DNA of 64,000 nucleotides from CAWCDJ01 sp963796485. GTDB taxonomy: Bacteria; Acidobacteriota; Terriglobia; Bryobacterales; Bryobacteraceae. Numbering within the stretch: position 1 is the first letter of the stretch; the number at the start of each line of letters is the position of its first letter. Shown here piece by piece: positions 16,262 through 25,455 of this stretch. The translations under genes and the position numbers were made by a program. Below the pieces are notes generated by a model. The model made no database searches, was not told the origin of the DNA, and saw only the letters and a list, made by a program, of their open reading frames with translations. The stretch spans positions 248,001 through 312,000 of the forward strand of contig CAWCLV010000012.1 of NCBI GenBank assembly GCA_963796485.1, read 5' to 3'.

Positions 16262-16750
16262 ATGAAGGTGACCCTGCGTCCCGAGCGCGAATCCGAACCG
16301 GACGGTGACGGGCGTTTCCTGCGGCAACTCGTGATCGAAACGGCCGCCCGGGAACTCGGAGCGGAGTTCTGGCCGGAATCGGTCCGCGGTCCGTTGCTGG
16401 ATGTGCAGTACACGGCGCGGCGCAATTCGATTCGCGAGAATTTCCCCGGCGGCCGGAGCGAGGTCATTCAGATCGACGGCGAAGACGCGGGCTGGCTTTT
16501 CGTAGCCGAGACGGAGCATGAACTTCGCATCGTCGAAATCATGATCGCAAAAGCGTGGCGCGGGCGGGGCGCCGGAACAACGGTGCTCCGGCGTGTCCTG
16601 ATAGATGCTGGCAGCAAGAACAAACCCGTTCGCCTGCACGTGCGCAGCGGCAACGCGGGCGCGCTCCGGCTTTACCAGCGCCTCGGATTTCGTCTCAGCG
16701 GCGGCGACGGTACGACTCTGTTGCTGGAACACTCGCACCGCGTCACGTAG
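16262..16750 (+). CDS. GNAT family N-acetyltransferase
   Basis: A 162-residue protein with the GNAT core. Motif A, the acetyl-CoA pyrophosphate loop, reads IMIAKAWRGRGAGTTVLRRV (R-G-x-G-A at about 101-105). It is followed by the beta-bulge and motif B strand-helix LHVRSGNAGALRLYQRLGF, which is very characteristic. Substrate is unknown. It is on the same strand just after the tail-collar gene, with a strong hairpin between them. GNAT genes are seen next to MdpB-type tail-collar genes elsewhere, so it may modify one of the upstream surface proteins, but this is inference. Confidence 0.85.
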   Translation: MKVTLRPERESEPDGDGRFLRQLVIETAARELGAEFWPESVRGPLLDVQYTARRNSIRENFPGGRSEVIQIDGEDAGWLFVAETEHELRIVEIMIAKAWRGRGAGTTVLRRVLIDAGSKNKPVRLHVRSGNAGALRLYQRLGFRLSGGDGTTLLLEHSHRVT

Positions 16751-16759
16751 CCGCCCTGC

Positions 16760-18073
16760 TCAGTCGAAGAAGGTTCGATCCTCTTCCGACAGGTGCGCCT
16801 TGGCGGCCTGAACGTTGAACGTGACGCCCAGACCGGGACGGTCCCACACATCGATGAAGCCGCGCTTGACGATCGGGTTCGGCAGGCCCTCCACGATGTC
16901 GTACCACCACTCCGGCTGGCCCACCGGATACTCGAAGGCGATGTAGTTCTGGGGCAACGCGGCCGCCATGTGAACGTGCGCGGCAAGCCCGATCAGGCCG
17001 TCGAAAATCCCGTGGGGAGCCACGAGAATGCCGTGAATGTCGGCGTACTCCGCGATCCACTTCAGTTCCGCAATCCCACCGACATCTTCCGGGTCGGGGC
17101 CGATGACATTGACCGCCTGTTTTTCTATGAGGTCCTTGAAGTTCTCGCGGAGATAGATCTCCTCCCCGGTGTGGATCGGCAGCGATGTGCTCTGCGTGAC
17201 TTCCCGGAAAACGTCGGCGTTGGGGTACGGCGTGTAGTCGCCCGTGATCAGATCTTCCAGCCACGTGATGTGGAACGGCTCGAGGGCGCGCGCGAACGTG
17301 ATTGCATCTTTCACCGTCCAGCCCGGGCCGCAGTCGAGCGCAAGGCCGGTTTCATCGCCCAGCACTTTCTTCATGGCTTCGACGCAGGCGACGATATGGT
17401 TGAGCCCGCGTTCGGTCAGGAGCCCGCGATCGGAGTGCGCCGCTCCCGTCCGCGGCTCGTCATACCACCCGTTCGACATCGCACGCATCATCGCCGGGTT
17501 GTGGAAGCCCACGGCCTGTTTGATGAGGGTGAAGCCTTCTTTGGCTTCCTTCATCTTCTGCATGTTCTCGGCATAGTCCTGCGGCGTCTGGCCGGTCATC
17601 GGATAGCGAACGCCTCCGTTATAGATGCGGACGCGATCACGGATCTTCCCACCCAGAAGTTTATAGACGGGCACTCCGGCCACCTGTCCGGCGATGTCCC
17701 AGAGAGCGATCTCGATCGCGCTGACTGCCGAGCCCCACGGCTTAAACGCGCCCATGCGGCGGATCTTCAGAATCACGTTCTGGACGTCGGTCGGGTCTTC
17801 GCCGATGAGATAGTCCTTGTAGAAGAGCACCATCGGCTTGAGATACGGCTTGGAGGACTCGGCCTGGCCGTAACCGGAGATGCCCTGATTGGTGACGATT
17901 CGAATCACCGGGTTTTTGCCGATGATTGCGCACTTGAGATCGGTGATTTTGATCGTTCCGCGCCCCGCCCGCCGCTCGGGCGAGGCGGTCCCCCTCTGCT
18001 GAGCCGCAAGCGACGTTGCGGCTGCCATTCCTGAGAGCGACCCGACGAATCCCCTTCGCGTCCAATTAGCCAT
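16760..18073 (-). CDS. Mandelate racemase/muconate lactonizing-type enolase-superfamily enzyme, Tat-exported
   Basis: A 437-residue protein. The ATG at 18073 has a very good ribosome site (GGGAGGAA) and starts a Tat-like leader (TRRGFVGSLSGMAAATSLAA). The barrel carries the superfamily metal ligands as an aspartate in ALDCGPGW, a glutamate in WLEDL and a glutamate in HTGEEI. A late VAPHG supplies the likely histidine base. The N-terminal capping domain includes TNQGISGYGQAESSK. This pattern is closest to acid-sugar dehydratases of the galactonate/mannonate group, but the substrate cannot be read. Export of such a dehydratase is unusual, since most are cytoplasmic. Confidence 0.82.
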   Translation of the reverse strand: MANWTRRGFVGSLSGMAAATSLAAQQRGTASPERRAGRGTIKITDLKCAIIGKNPVIRIVTNQGISGYGQAESSKPYLKPMVLFYKDYLIGEDPTDVQNVILKIRRMGAFKPWGSAVSAIEIALWDIAGQVAGVPVYKLLGGKIRDRVRIYNGGVRYPMTGQTPQDYAENMQKMKEAKEGFTLIKQAVGFHNPAMMRAMSNGWYDEPRTGAAHSDRGLLTERGLNHIVACVEAMKKVLGDETGLALDCGPGWTVKDAITFARALEPFHITWLEDLITGDYTPYPNADVFREVTQSTSLPIHTGEEIYLRENFKDLIEKQAVNVIGPDPEDVGGIAELKWIAEYADIHGILVAPHGIFDGLIGLAAHVHMAAALPQNYIAFEYPVGQPEWWYDIVEGLPNPIVKRGFIDVWDRPGLGVTFNVQAAKAHLSEEDRTFFD

Positions 18074-18161
18074 GAGTTCCTCCCGCTGGAAAACGCCCGG
18101 CATAAAATCCTGCCGGAAGTTCGATTATGCACTTTTCTGCGATCCGGCGGCGCCGCGTGCG

Positions 18162-19868
18162 TCAGAGCTTCTTCAGGTACTCCAAAAGCGCGGACTTCTG
18201 ATCCTCGGGCAGCGTAGTGCCGAAGGTATCGCCGGTGTGGCCGATGTTGCTGTTTCCGGGCTGCGCGGCGTCTAAGATCCAGACGTTCGGACCAGCCATG
18301 TCCAGTCCCGATTGATAGCCGACTTTCACCGCGTCGAATTCCCGATTTCCCACTACGAACTTCACAGGGCGGCTCTCCGGATGCAGCAGGTCGTACAATG
18401 TTGGCACCGAGCCATTGTGCAGATACGGGGCGGTGGCCCACACGCCCGTGAGAGGCCGGGCCAGATACTGCGCCGTTGCCCGCCAGACCACGGGAGCGGC
18501 GTCCATGGTTGCCTGGTCCGACGCGCCGATGGCGTCGTCCGCAAAGGCCCTCTTCTTCAGGCCGTCCAGAATTGGGAAGACAGCCTTCGGGAACGGAATC
18601 CCGGCGACCGGCTGCCCGAAACTGTTGGCGCGATTCGGGTCGGTGCCGATTTCCGTTTGCGTGTACATCCTGTCCTGGTGGCAGCCGGCGCATCTCTGCT
18701 TGAAGATCTGCTCCCCCTGTTGCGCCTTGGCTTCATCGATGGGGCCCAGCACATCCGCCGGCCATTTCGGCGGCTGGAGTTTATGCGTGAGCACCTCCAA
18801 ACGGTGCAGATTGGCGATCCGCAAGGTGGATTCATAAGTCTTGGGGTCGAACACGGCTCCCATTCCGAGGGCTTGGCCGATGTTTCGCTCCAGAATGGAA
18901 TTGGTGTTCCCGTCGTAGTGGATCCACTGGAAATCCGCGGGCTTCCGTCCTATATTGTCGGGAACGCTCCAGATGAACGGAAAGCTCACGGGCGATTGCA
19001 TCTTCATCGCGTACTTTGGGAAAAGCAGGTTGCGGGCCGCGCCGAACGCGTCGATGCGTCCGGGTCCCGGCTCGGTTCCATCTATAAGTAGCTTCCCGTT
19101 CTTCAGATGGGCCAGCCGGGCTTTGAAAAGCGCAATGTCGGTCTTCAGGCGATCTTTGAAATCCGGCGCGGCCGCGGGAACGGCGGCATCCGCGACGGCC
19201 GAAGAAACGGAATGAAAGGACGAATCCGCGTTCGGCGCGGGCTCTACGTTGCCGGCAGACTGCACAGCGGAATCACTCGCGTACTTCCCGGCGTCCTCAG
19301 CCGCCGGCGTACTCTGTGCGTTTCGCCGCCGCTCGATTGCGAGGACCAGGGACACCAACTCTGTGGGGCTCTTCATTGCGGCATCGAGCGATTCCTTGAA
19401 CTCCAGTTGGTACGCCTGAAGATTCACCAGAGAGGGCGCACCGTCAATGCGCAGGCGCCGGCCTCGGTAGGTCATCTCGGCCACGTGGCAGGCGGCACAG
19501 TTGAAGCCCACGATCTCGATTCCGACCGAGCCCGCGTTCCGGGACCGGGAGACGGTCACGCCGACCGGCAGGTCATACGGATTATTCGGGCCGGCATGGT
19601 CCGGCAGGAACCCAAACCGCTCCAGGTTCCGGATAAACGGCTTTCCGGTCTTGACGCTCTTCAGATTTGCCAATAAGGCGTACGGCATCAGTTCGCTGCC
19701 TTCGGCCAGGTGATAGTATTCGTCACGCTCCGTTTGCGACCAGCCGTTCGAGTTGTAAGTGACCGCGCCGGCCTCTGGATTACCGGCCGGCTGCCGGCGG
19801 GCTCCGGGTCCACATGCCGCCAGCGCTACGAGAGAGGCGGCTATCGAGACTCTGAGTGGGGCGGGCAT
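18162..19868 (-). CDS. Di-haem c-type cytochrome lipoprotein, RoxA/cytochrome-c-peroxidase-like
   Basis: A 568-residue lipoprotein: the signal peptide ends in a lipobox with cysteine 19 (LVALAAC). It carries two c-type haem motifs, CAACH (124-128) and CAGCH (393-397). The segments around FQWIHYDGNTNSILERNIGQ and GVWATAPYLHNGSVPTLYDLL match the fold shared by RoxA-type rubber oxygenases and di-haem cytochrome c peroxidases. An alanine/serine-rich insert (about 185-235) breaks the domain and looks disordered. Possible roles are oxidative cleavage of a polymer or peroxide reduction at the outer membrane; the sequence alone does not decide. A TATAAT lies 6 nt before the ATG. Confidence 0.78.
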   Translation of the reverse strand: MPAPLRVSIAASLVALAACGPGARRQPAGNPEAGAVTYNSNGWSQTERDEYYHLAEGSELMPYALLANLKSVKTGKPFIRNLERFGFLPDHAGPNNPYDLPVGVTVSRSRNAGSVGIEIVGFNCAACHVAEMTYRGRRLRIDGAPSLVNLQAYQLEFKESLDAAMKSPTELVSLVLAIERRRNAQSTPAAEDAGKYASDSAVQSAGNVEPAPNADSSFHSVSSAVADAAVPAAAPDFKDRLKTDIALFKARLAHLKNGKLLIDGTEPGPGRIDAFGAARNLLFPKYAMKMQSPVSFPFIWSVPDNIGRKPADFQWIHYDGNTNSILERNIGQALGMGAVFDPKTYESTLRIANLHRLEVLTHKLQPPKWPADVLGPIDEAKAQQGEQIFKQRCAGCHQDRMYTQTEIGTDPNRANSFGQPVAGIPFPKAVFPILDGLKKRAFADDAIGASDQATMDAAPVVWRATAQYLARPLTGVWATAPYLHNGSVPTLYDLLHPESRPVKFVVGNREFDAVKVGYQSGLDMAGPNVWILDAAQPGNSNIGHTGDTFGTTLPEDQKSALLEYLKKL

Positions 19869-19874
19869 TGGGTG

Positions 19875-19880
19875 ATTATA
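19875..19880 (-). promoter_or_regulatory. Consensus -10 (TATAAT) 6 nt before the di-haem lipoprotein start
   Basis: On the minus strand a perfect TATAAT ends 6 nt before the ATG at 19868, with no Shine-Dalgarno sequence between. No convincing -35 was found. A leaderless transcript is predicted. Confidence 0.45.
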
Positions 19881-19916
19881 CGCCCGCGGAGACGCGGCTC
19901 GACCAGTCGGAAACGT

Positions 19917-20723
19917 CTATTTCCCGGTCCAACACGGCGGCCGTTTGCCGAGAAAGGCTCCGATGCCCTCCTGCGCGTCGGCAGCCAGCGCGTTCATGGA
20001 CATTACTTCCTTGGCGTACGCGTAAGCCTTGGGCTGGTCGAGATCGATCTGGGTATAGAACGCTTGCTTCCCAAGAGCCACCACCAGGGAACTGGCTTCG
20101 GCAATCGTCGCCGCCATCCGGCGAGTGGACGCGCCGAGTTCGGCCCCGGGCACGACGCTGTTGACCAAGCCCCAATCGGCGGCGGTGCAGGCATCGATCA
20201 GTTCGCCCGTGAGCAGCATTTGAAGCGCGCGCTTGCGGCCGATGGCGCGGGTCAGCGCCACCATCGGAGTCGTGCAGAAGAGGCCGATCTTCACGCCGGG
20301 TGTGGCAAAGGCCGCCTCCTCCGCGGCAATCGCCAGGTCGCAACTGGCGACCAACTGGCAGCCGGCGGCGGTAGCCAGCCCCTGCACCTCCGCGATGACG
20401 GGCTGTGGAATCGACTGCACCTTCGTCATCAGCTCCGTGCATACGTCGAAAATCAGCCGGTACTCGTTGATGCCCTGGCCGGTCATTTCCGAAAGGTCGT
20501 GCCCGGAGCAGAACACTTTGCCCGCGGCCGCCAGAATGACCGCACGGGTCTCGCGGTCACGCCCGACGCGGTCCAATTCGGCGATCAATTCCCGCATCAG
20601 TTGAAGCGACAGCGCGTTCCGGCGCTGCGGCCGGTTGAGCGTGATTACGGCAATCGCACCTTCGCGCGCAACCAGCAGGTTCGATGGCCCGACGCTGCTG
20701 TTTCCCCCGGTGGTTTCGTTCAT
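19917..20723 (-). CDS. Enoyl-CoA hydratase/isomerase (crotonase) family protein
   Basis: A 268-residue crotonase-fold protein. It has the two oxyanion-hole regions, KVFCSGHDLSEM (about 69-80) and GLATAAGCQLVASCDLAIA (about 114-132). The two catalytic glutamates of classical hydratases appear replaced: the first position reads CQL in place of CEL, the second TPGVKIG in place of QPEIxxG. This is the pattern of ECHDC3-like members, so hydratase activity should not be assumed. An AT-rich -10-like TTAAGAT and a GGAGG precede the ATG. Neighbours give no pathway context. It is probably cytoplasmic. Confidence 0.8.
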   Translation of the reverse strand: MNETTGGNSSVGPSNLLVAREGAIAVITLNRPQRRNALSLQLMRELIAELDRVGRDRETRAVILAAAGKVFCSGHDLSEMTGQGINEYRLIFDVCTELMTKVQSIPQPVIAEVQGLATAAGCQLVASCDLAIAAEEAAFATPGVKIGLFCTTPMVALTRAIGRKRALQMLLTGELIDACTAADWGLVNSVVPGAELGASTRRMAATIAEASSLVVALGKQAFYTQIDLDQPKAYAYAKEVMSMNALAADAQEGIGAFLGKRPPCWTGK

Positions 20724-20882
20724 TTCCCGCCTCCCAATCTTAACAAGCCGGCCGGGAAATACTCGGCAGATCGTGCTCTCGGGAAAGCCGGGAAGCGCGC
20801 CGGCTGATTCCGGCAGCAGATCCGCACGATCGGGAATCCCGGCTGCGTTTGCCGTAAGACAGACCGTAAGGGTTCGCGGACA

Positions 20883-22232
20883 CTAGAGTTGCTGAAGCCG
20901 CGTTTCGGCATCGCCGAACTGATCGAGCTTAATTCCCACGCGATCCATGATCGAGAGGAACAGGCTGCACAGCTTGCGGTTGTCGTCGCCGGCATCCACG
21001 TAGTTCAGCGTCCGCCCGGTCTCCAGTGTGCCGCCCAGCCCGCCGGCGAGAACCAGCGGGAGCCTCGAATTGTCGTGCTTGCGACCGATCCACATGTTCG
21101 AGAGCCACATCAGGCACGAGTGGTCCAACACGGTGCCGTCGCCTTCGGGCATGCTGTCCAACCTGGCGGCCAGGTAGGCGAGCTGGCTCAGGTGGAACCG
21201 CGAAATGCGTTCGTAGCCCTCGGACAGATTGTTGTGCGACGCGGCGTGGTGGCCCTCGCGGACCTGAAGGAACGGATAGTACATCGCGGAAAGGTCGCGC
21301 GCGAGCAGGAGCGAAGCCACCCGCGTTTTATCCGTCTGAAATGCGATCGCGATGATGTCGCACATTAACCGGGCGTGTTCGCGAAGGTCTTCGGGCAAGC
21401 CGTTCGCCGGCCGGTCCATGGAAACGACGGGCCGGTTGTGCTGCTTCGCGGTGTCCTCGGCTTGATCCTTGCTCCGGCGCAGGCCGTCGATGCGCTTTTC
21501 GACCTCGCGCACGCTGGTGAAGTATTCGTCCAGCTTCGTCTTATCATCGGCACTGATCTGGCGGCTGAGCGCGTTGGCGTCGTCCATCACGCGGTCAAGA
21601 ATGCTCAGATTGCGCAGACTGCCGCGGTTTTCGAAAAGACTGTCCCACGCGAGCGAAGGGTAGACTTCGTTGGGGACGGGCGAGTCGGGAGTCTGCCACG
21701 AGATGTGGGAACTGTACGCCATGGAATAGTTCGTCTCGTGGTAGCCGGTCATCGGCTGCTCGCAAGCGAGTACGACGCTGGGCTGCGCACAGTCCTGGCC
21801 GGCGTGATTGGCGATGACCTGATCTACCGTGATGCCCGCGCGAATAATGGCTCCGCGCTGAATGTTCGAACCGGAGAGCAGCGCGCCCGTCTGCGGAGGG
21901 TGGATTCCGTGGCCCGTGGCGCGCTGTTGAAACAGGCCATGGATCACGTTGATCTTGTGCTTCAACGGCTCGAGCGGTGACAGCGTCTTGCTGAGTTGCA
22001 TGGCGGCGCCGGATCCCTGGGAATCCCAGTTATCCTCATTGACACCGTTGCCCATAAACAGGACCGCGAAGCGTTTCGGAAATACGGGGGTGGCAGTCTC
22101 CCCAAAGGCGGCGAACGATTGCAGCCACGGCAGAGCCACGGTGACTCCCGCGCCGCGAAGAACCGCACGGCGGGAAACACGATCAACGGCATCTTTCTTT
22201 TGATTGGGCAAGTTATCCACCTCGCTGGGCAC
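20883..22232 (-). CDS. DUF1552 protein with Tat leader
   Basis: A 449-residue protein of the DUF1552 family, identified from its characteristic course: RRAVLRGAGVTVALPWLQS (Tat leader, about 20-40), PKRFAVLFMGNGVNEDNW, LEPLKHKINVIHGL and DHSCLMWLSNMWIGRKHDN. It overlaps the end of the DUF1592 gene by 20 bp, so the two are one operon and probably co-translated. The pair is widespread in Planctomycetes, Verrucomicrobia and Acidobacteria. The DUF1552 protein is a predicted hydrolase-like or partner protein of unknown activity; the fixed pairing suggests it works with the cytochrome-domain protein outside the cytoplasm. Confidence 0.88.
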   Translation of the reverse strand: MPSEVDNLPNQKKDAVDRVSRRAVLRGAGVTVALPWLQSFAAFGETATPVFPKRFAVLFMGNGVNEDNWDSQGSGAAMQLSKTLSPLEPLKHKINVIHGLFQQRATGHGIHPPQTGALLSGSNIQRGAIIRAGITVDQVIANHAGQDCAQPSVVLACEQPMTGYHETNYSMAYSSHISWQTPDSPVPNEVYPSLAWDSLFENRGSLRNLSILDRVMDDANALSRQISADDKTKLDEYFTSVREVEKRIDGLRRSKDQAEDTAKQHNRPVVSMDRPANGLPEDLREHARLMCDIIAIAFQTDKTRVASLLLARDLSAMYYPFLQVREGHHAASHNNLSEGYERISRFHLSQLAYLAARLDSMPEGDGTVLDHSCLMWLSNMWIGRKHDNSRLPLVLAGGLGGTLETGRTLNYVDAGDDNRKLCSLFLSIMDRVGIKLDQFGDAETRLQQL

Positions 22233-25200
22233 CTTTCATTTCGCTCTTTTGTTTGCCGTTCAGAAGCGGCGCGCTCGACTCGACAGGAACCGGCTTTCTC
22301 CTGTCTCTGAACTGCGGGCTGGCGACGATGACGTCCACTAATGGTGTGAAGCGGTAGCCGTTCGCGGCCAGAGTCCGGGTCATCGTTGCAATGAGTGGTT
22401 CATCCGAGAGCATCGTGGAGCGGCCGAGCGCGTAGGCCAGCAGCTCCCGGCTCATATTGTCGAGGAAATCGTTCTGCCGGTGTTCGCGGATATATTGCTT
22501 CACGCCTTCGAATCCGGTCCCGTGGCCGCCGCCCGGGAAATCCGCTTCCGTATCGACGGGGTGCCCGGCCAGATCTTTGGCTCGCCGCTCGCCGATGGGG
22601 CCGTAGTTTTCGAAAGCCAGGCCGAACGAATCGAACCGCGCGTGACACGCCGCACAGACTGGGTTGGAGCGATGCCTTTCCAGCATCTGCCGCAGCGGAA
22701 GATCCATTTTCGATTCATCCGCGGGCAGTTCGGGGACCGATGGAGGCGGCGGCGGGATCACCTCCCCGAGCACCTGCTTGACCAGCCAGTGGCCGCGCTT
22801 CACGGGGCTGGTCCGCAGTCCGGGAGCGTTTTCGGTGAGGAACACGGCCATCGGAAGAACTCCGCCGCGTCCGTATTGGTCCGCGTCGTTCACCCGCACC
22901 CAGCCGTCGGAGGGGCCTGCGACATCCGGCATTCCGTAGTGCCTGGCGAGCACTGGATTGACGAATGTGTAATTCCCATACAAGAGATCGAGGACGGAAC
23001 GGTTGCTGCGAATGACGTCCTCGATGAACCGGACCGGTTCCTGGAACATCGCCTCGCGCAGGTCGCCGGTGAAGCTGGGGAAGCGCTGCCGGTCTACCGT
23101 GCCGATATCTTCGAACTGGCGGAAGGAGAGCCAGTTGCCGCCGAATTCAATCGCCATGTCGCGCACGCGCTCGTCCTTCAACATGCGATGCGCCTGCTGG
23201 ATCAGGACCTCCGGATTGCGCAGGTCGCCGGCAGCGGCATGAGACAGCAGTTCGTTATCCGGCATGCTGGACCAAAGGAAATAACTCAACCGGCTGGCGA
23301 GAGCGTAATCCGAGAGCGGTTCAACGGAGACTGCGGCCTGCGTATGAGCGGCGGCGGCCGATTCGAGCGTATCGATGCGGTACAGGAACTTCGGAGACAT
23401 CAGAACCCGCACGATGGAATCGCGAATCGCCTCTTCGTGCGTCAGTTCGCCTTTGTCCCGGAGAGAGCGATAGAAGGCCACCACATCGTCGCGTTCCGCC
23501 GGTGTGAGCGGCCGGCGGTAGGCGCGAGCCGTAAAACGGACGAGCGCATCGAGATGCCTGGGCTCCGAGTCCTTGCGCATTTGCTGCAGGGCGCGCAGCG
23601 TATCGTTCACCCGCTGGAAGTGATCGCGGATCGCCTCCGCTGCAACCGGATCGTTCGATGGATCCGCGGCCGCCTTGGCGAGATAGAGATCCCGCATATC
23701 CGTGATGACGGAGGGATCGGTGATCGCCTTGCCGACCGGGCGCGGTGAACTGGACTCGGCTCCCTTGCCCAGAACTTCGCCGCTCTCGTTGAAAAAATAC
23801 TGGACCCAGGTGCGGGCCGTGAAGTCGGCTTCGTAATCGAATTCCAGCCAGAGCCGGTCGAGTTCCTTCCGCCCCTTTTCGTCGAGGATCAATTCGACTA
23901 ATGGCCGGTCGTCGCGAAAGTAGCCCAGCACGCTGTGGTAGCCCGCACTCAAAAGTCGGCCCTTGTCCTCGGAATCGTCCGGGAAGTAGCGGCCGCGTTC
24001 CTTGATATAGAAGGCGTCCGGGAAGATGGAAGCGAAGCGCGCGAATGAAGCTTCGTAGCGCGTGCGTTCCGCCGCAGGAACTACCAGGTCGGGATCTTCG
24101 GACCGCGATTTCCGGATGAGGGCTGCCCACCGGAAAGCCGCTTCGCGGTGCAGTCCGGCGTATTTGGGGATTTCGGGCACCACCATCGGAGGATCGGTGT
24201 CGTTGCGCAGCGATTTCGGGTCGAAGTCCCGGCGATGCGCGGCGAACTCCCGCAATTTCCAGTTGAGAAGCGGCTGGGATGCGGCCGGCAATCCCTTCAC
24301 CACGGGCGCGGCGTATTGCATCCCCGTGTCGCGGCGGATCCTGACTACGAAATCGCGCATCTGCTCACAGTTCGCACGCACCCCCGGACCCTGTGAGCCA
24401 GGCTGCGCCGGGTCGGGCGCCGGGAGGGCGCGCCACATGCCCTGCAACCTGGCGATCGGTCCGACCTCCTGCCTGGCGCGGCCGGGCGGTTCATCCAGCA
24501 GTTGCCAGATCACCGGCAGGTATTTCGCGCTTACCTTGCTTTCGGCAGCGACCTCGGCGAGCGTCGCGTGGGGCTCGCCCAGAGCAGCACGGTACCGGAA
24601 GCGCCACGCAGCTTCGAAATAGGCGGCGAAGTCGGTTGGCTGGCTCAAATAGAAATCGACAATCCGCTGGATCGCGTACTTCTCGCGATCCGTCTCGACC
24701 AGCATGGGGTACGGCGCGAAATTGAAACTGTCGGGAGTCAGCACCATGTGGTCGGCGACGCTCCGCGCGGCCTGCAAATACTTATTCAGCAGCGCGGGGG
24801 ACATGGTCAACGACTCGCCGGAGTTATCGAAGCCGGCCGTGTTCGCCGGATCCACCGGAAACTCTCGCGCGGGGCGAAGATCGACGCCCGTCAGGTCCCG
24901 AATCGTGTAATCGTATTCGGAATTGCTCAACCTGCGTGCCAGGACCACGCCCGGGTCGCCGGCATTCTTTTGGGCCTCACGCACGCTGACTGCCCGGATC
25001 CAGGCGATAACGGCCTGGCGAGCCTCCGCGGGCGGCTGCTTCATGCCGGCCGGCGGCATCTGCCCGGCGGTGAGCTTGGCGAGAACTGCTTCCCAGTGCG
25101 GAAAATCGCTAAGAACTTCGGCGCTGCTTGAAAACGCGCGGAGATTCAGCTGCGCGGCAGGCGATGCACCTGCGTGGCAGACGGCACAGTAAGTCGATAC

Positions 25201-25326
25201 GAAGGGCCGGACCGTCGTGTCGAATTGGCGGTCCAGGTTGGTATCGGCCGGTTGAGCGTATGCCGCCGCAGTGACCGCACCCGCCAGTGCCACAATTCGG
25301 GTGACGCCACGTACAGTCCCTCGCAT
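22213..25326 (-). CDS. DUF1592/DUF1588/DUF1585-type large c-cytochrome protein
   Basis: A 1037-residue exported protein. The ATG at 25326 gives a signal peptide (MRGTVRGVTRIVALAGAV...AYAQ); an ATG at 25350 in the same frame is possible. An N-terminal Planctomycete cytochrome C domain carries CAVCH (47-51), and a second CAACH lies in the C-terminal DUF1588/1585 region (about 891-895). Between them are the family's typical segments: LSNSEYDYTIRDLTGVDLRP, FTARAYRRPLTPAERDDVVAFY, LASRLSYFLWSSMPDNELL and ARHYGMPD. It is coupled to the DUF1552 gene. The biochemical role of this family is not established; covalent haem and export suggest an extracytoplasmic redox function. Confidence 0.9.
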   Translation of the reverse strand: MRGTVRGVTRIVALAGAVTAAAYAQPADTNLDRQFDTTVRPFVSTYCAVCHAGASPAAQLNLRAFSSSAEVLSDFPHWEAVLAKLTAGQMPPAGMKQPPAEARQAVIAWIRAVSVREAQKNAGDPGVVLARRLSNSEYDYTIRDLTGVDLRPAREFPVDPANTAGFDNSGESLTMSPALLNKYLQAARSVADHMVLTPDSFNFAPYPMLVETDREKYAIQRIVDFYLSQPTDFAAYFEAAWRFRYRAALGEPHATLAEVAAESKVSAKYLPVIWQLLDEPPGRARQEVGPIARLQGMWRALPAPDPAQPGSQGPGVRANCEQMRDFVVRIRRDTGMQYAAPVVKGLPAASQPLLNWKLREFAAHRRDFDPKSLRNDTDPPMVVPEIPKYAGLHREAAFRWAALIRKSRSEDPDLVVPAAERTRYEASFARFASIFPDAFYIKERGRYFPDDSEDKGRLLSAGYHSVLGYFRDDRPLVELILDEKGRKELDRLWLEFDYEADFTARTWVQYFFNESGEVLGKGAESSSPRPVGKAITDPSVITDMRDLYLAKAAADPSNDPVAAEAIRDHFQRVNDTLRALQQMRKDSEPRHLDALVRFTARAYRRPLTPAERDDVVAFYRSLRDKGELTHEEAIRDSIVRVLMSPKFLYRIDTLESAAAAHTQAAVSVEPLSDYALASRLSYFLWSSMPDNELLSHAAAGDLRNPEVLIQQAHRMLKDERVRDMAIEFGGNWLSFRQFEDIGTVDRQRFPSFTGDLREAMFQEPVRFIEDVIRSNRSVLDLLYGNYTFVNPVLARHYGMPDVAGPSDGWVRVNDADQYGRGGVLPMAVFLTENAPGLRTSPVKRGHWLVKQVLGEVIPPPPPSVPELPADESKMDLPLRQMLERHRSNPVCAACHARFDSFGLAFENYGPIGERRAKDLAGHPVDTEADFPGGGHGTGFEGVKQYIREHRQNDFLDNMSRELLAYALGRSTMLSDEPLIATMTRTLAANGYRFTPLVDVIVASPQFRDRRKPVPVESSAPLLNGKQKSEMKGAQRGG

Positions 25327-25418
25327 TTCCCTCCAGAGTGCGTAATCCATGATATACGAACACGGCTTCGGTAGCGATACAGAAAGGGCCGGCGAAGCTT
25401 GCTTTTGCACGCCCGCTC

Positions 25419-25448
25419 TTGCGGCGGGACGCATGCACGAAGTAAGAT
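25419..25448 (+). promoter_or_regulatory. Promoter of the exported esterase gene, leaderless type
   Basis: -35 TTGCGG (25419-25424), 18-bp spacer, -10 TAAGAT (25443-25448), then 7 nt to the ATG at 25456. No ribosome-binding sequence fits between. Transcription should start at or beside the start codon. Confidence 0.5.
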
Positions 25449-25455
25449 TCGTCAC

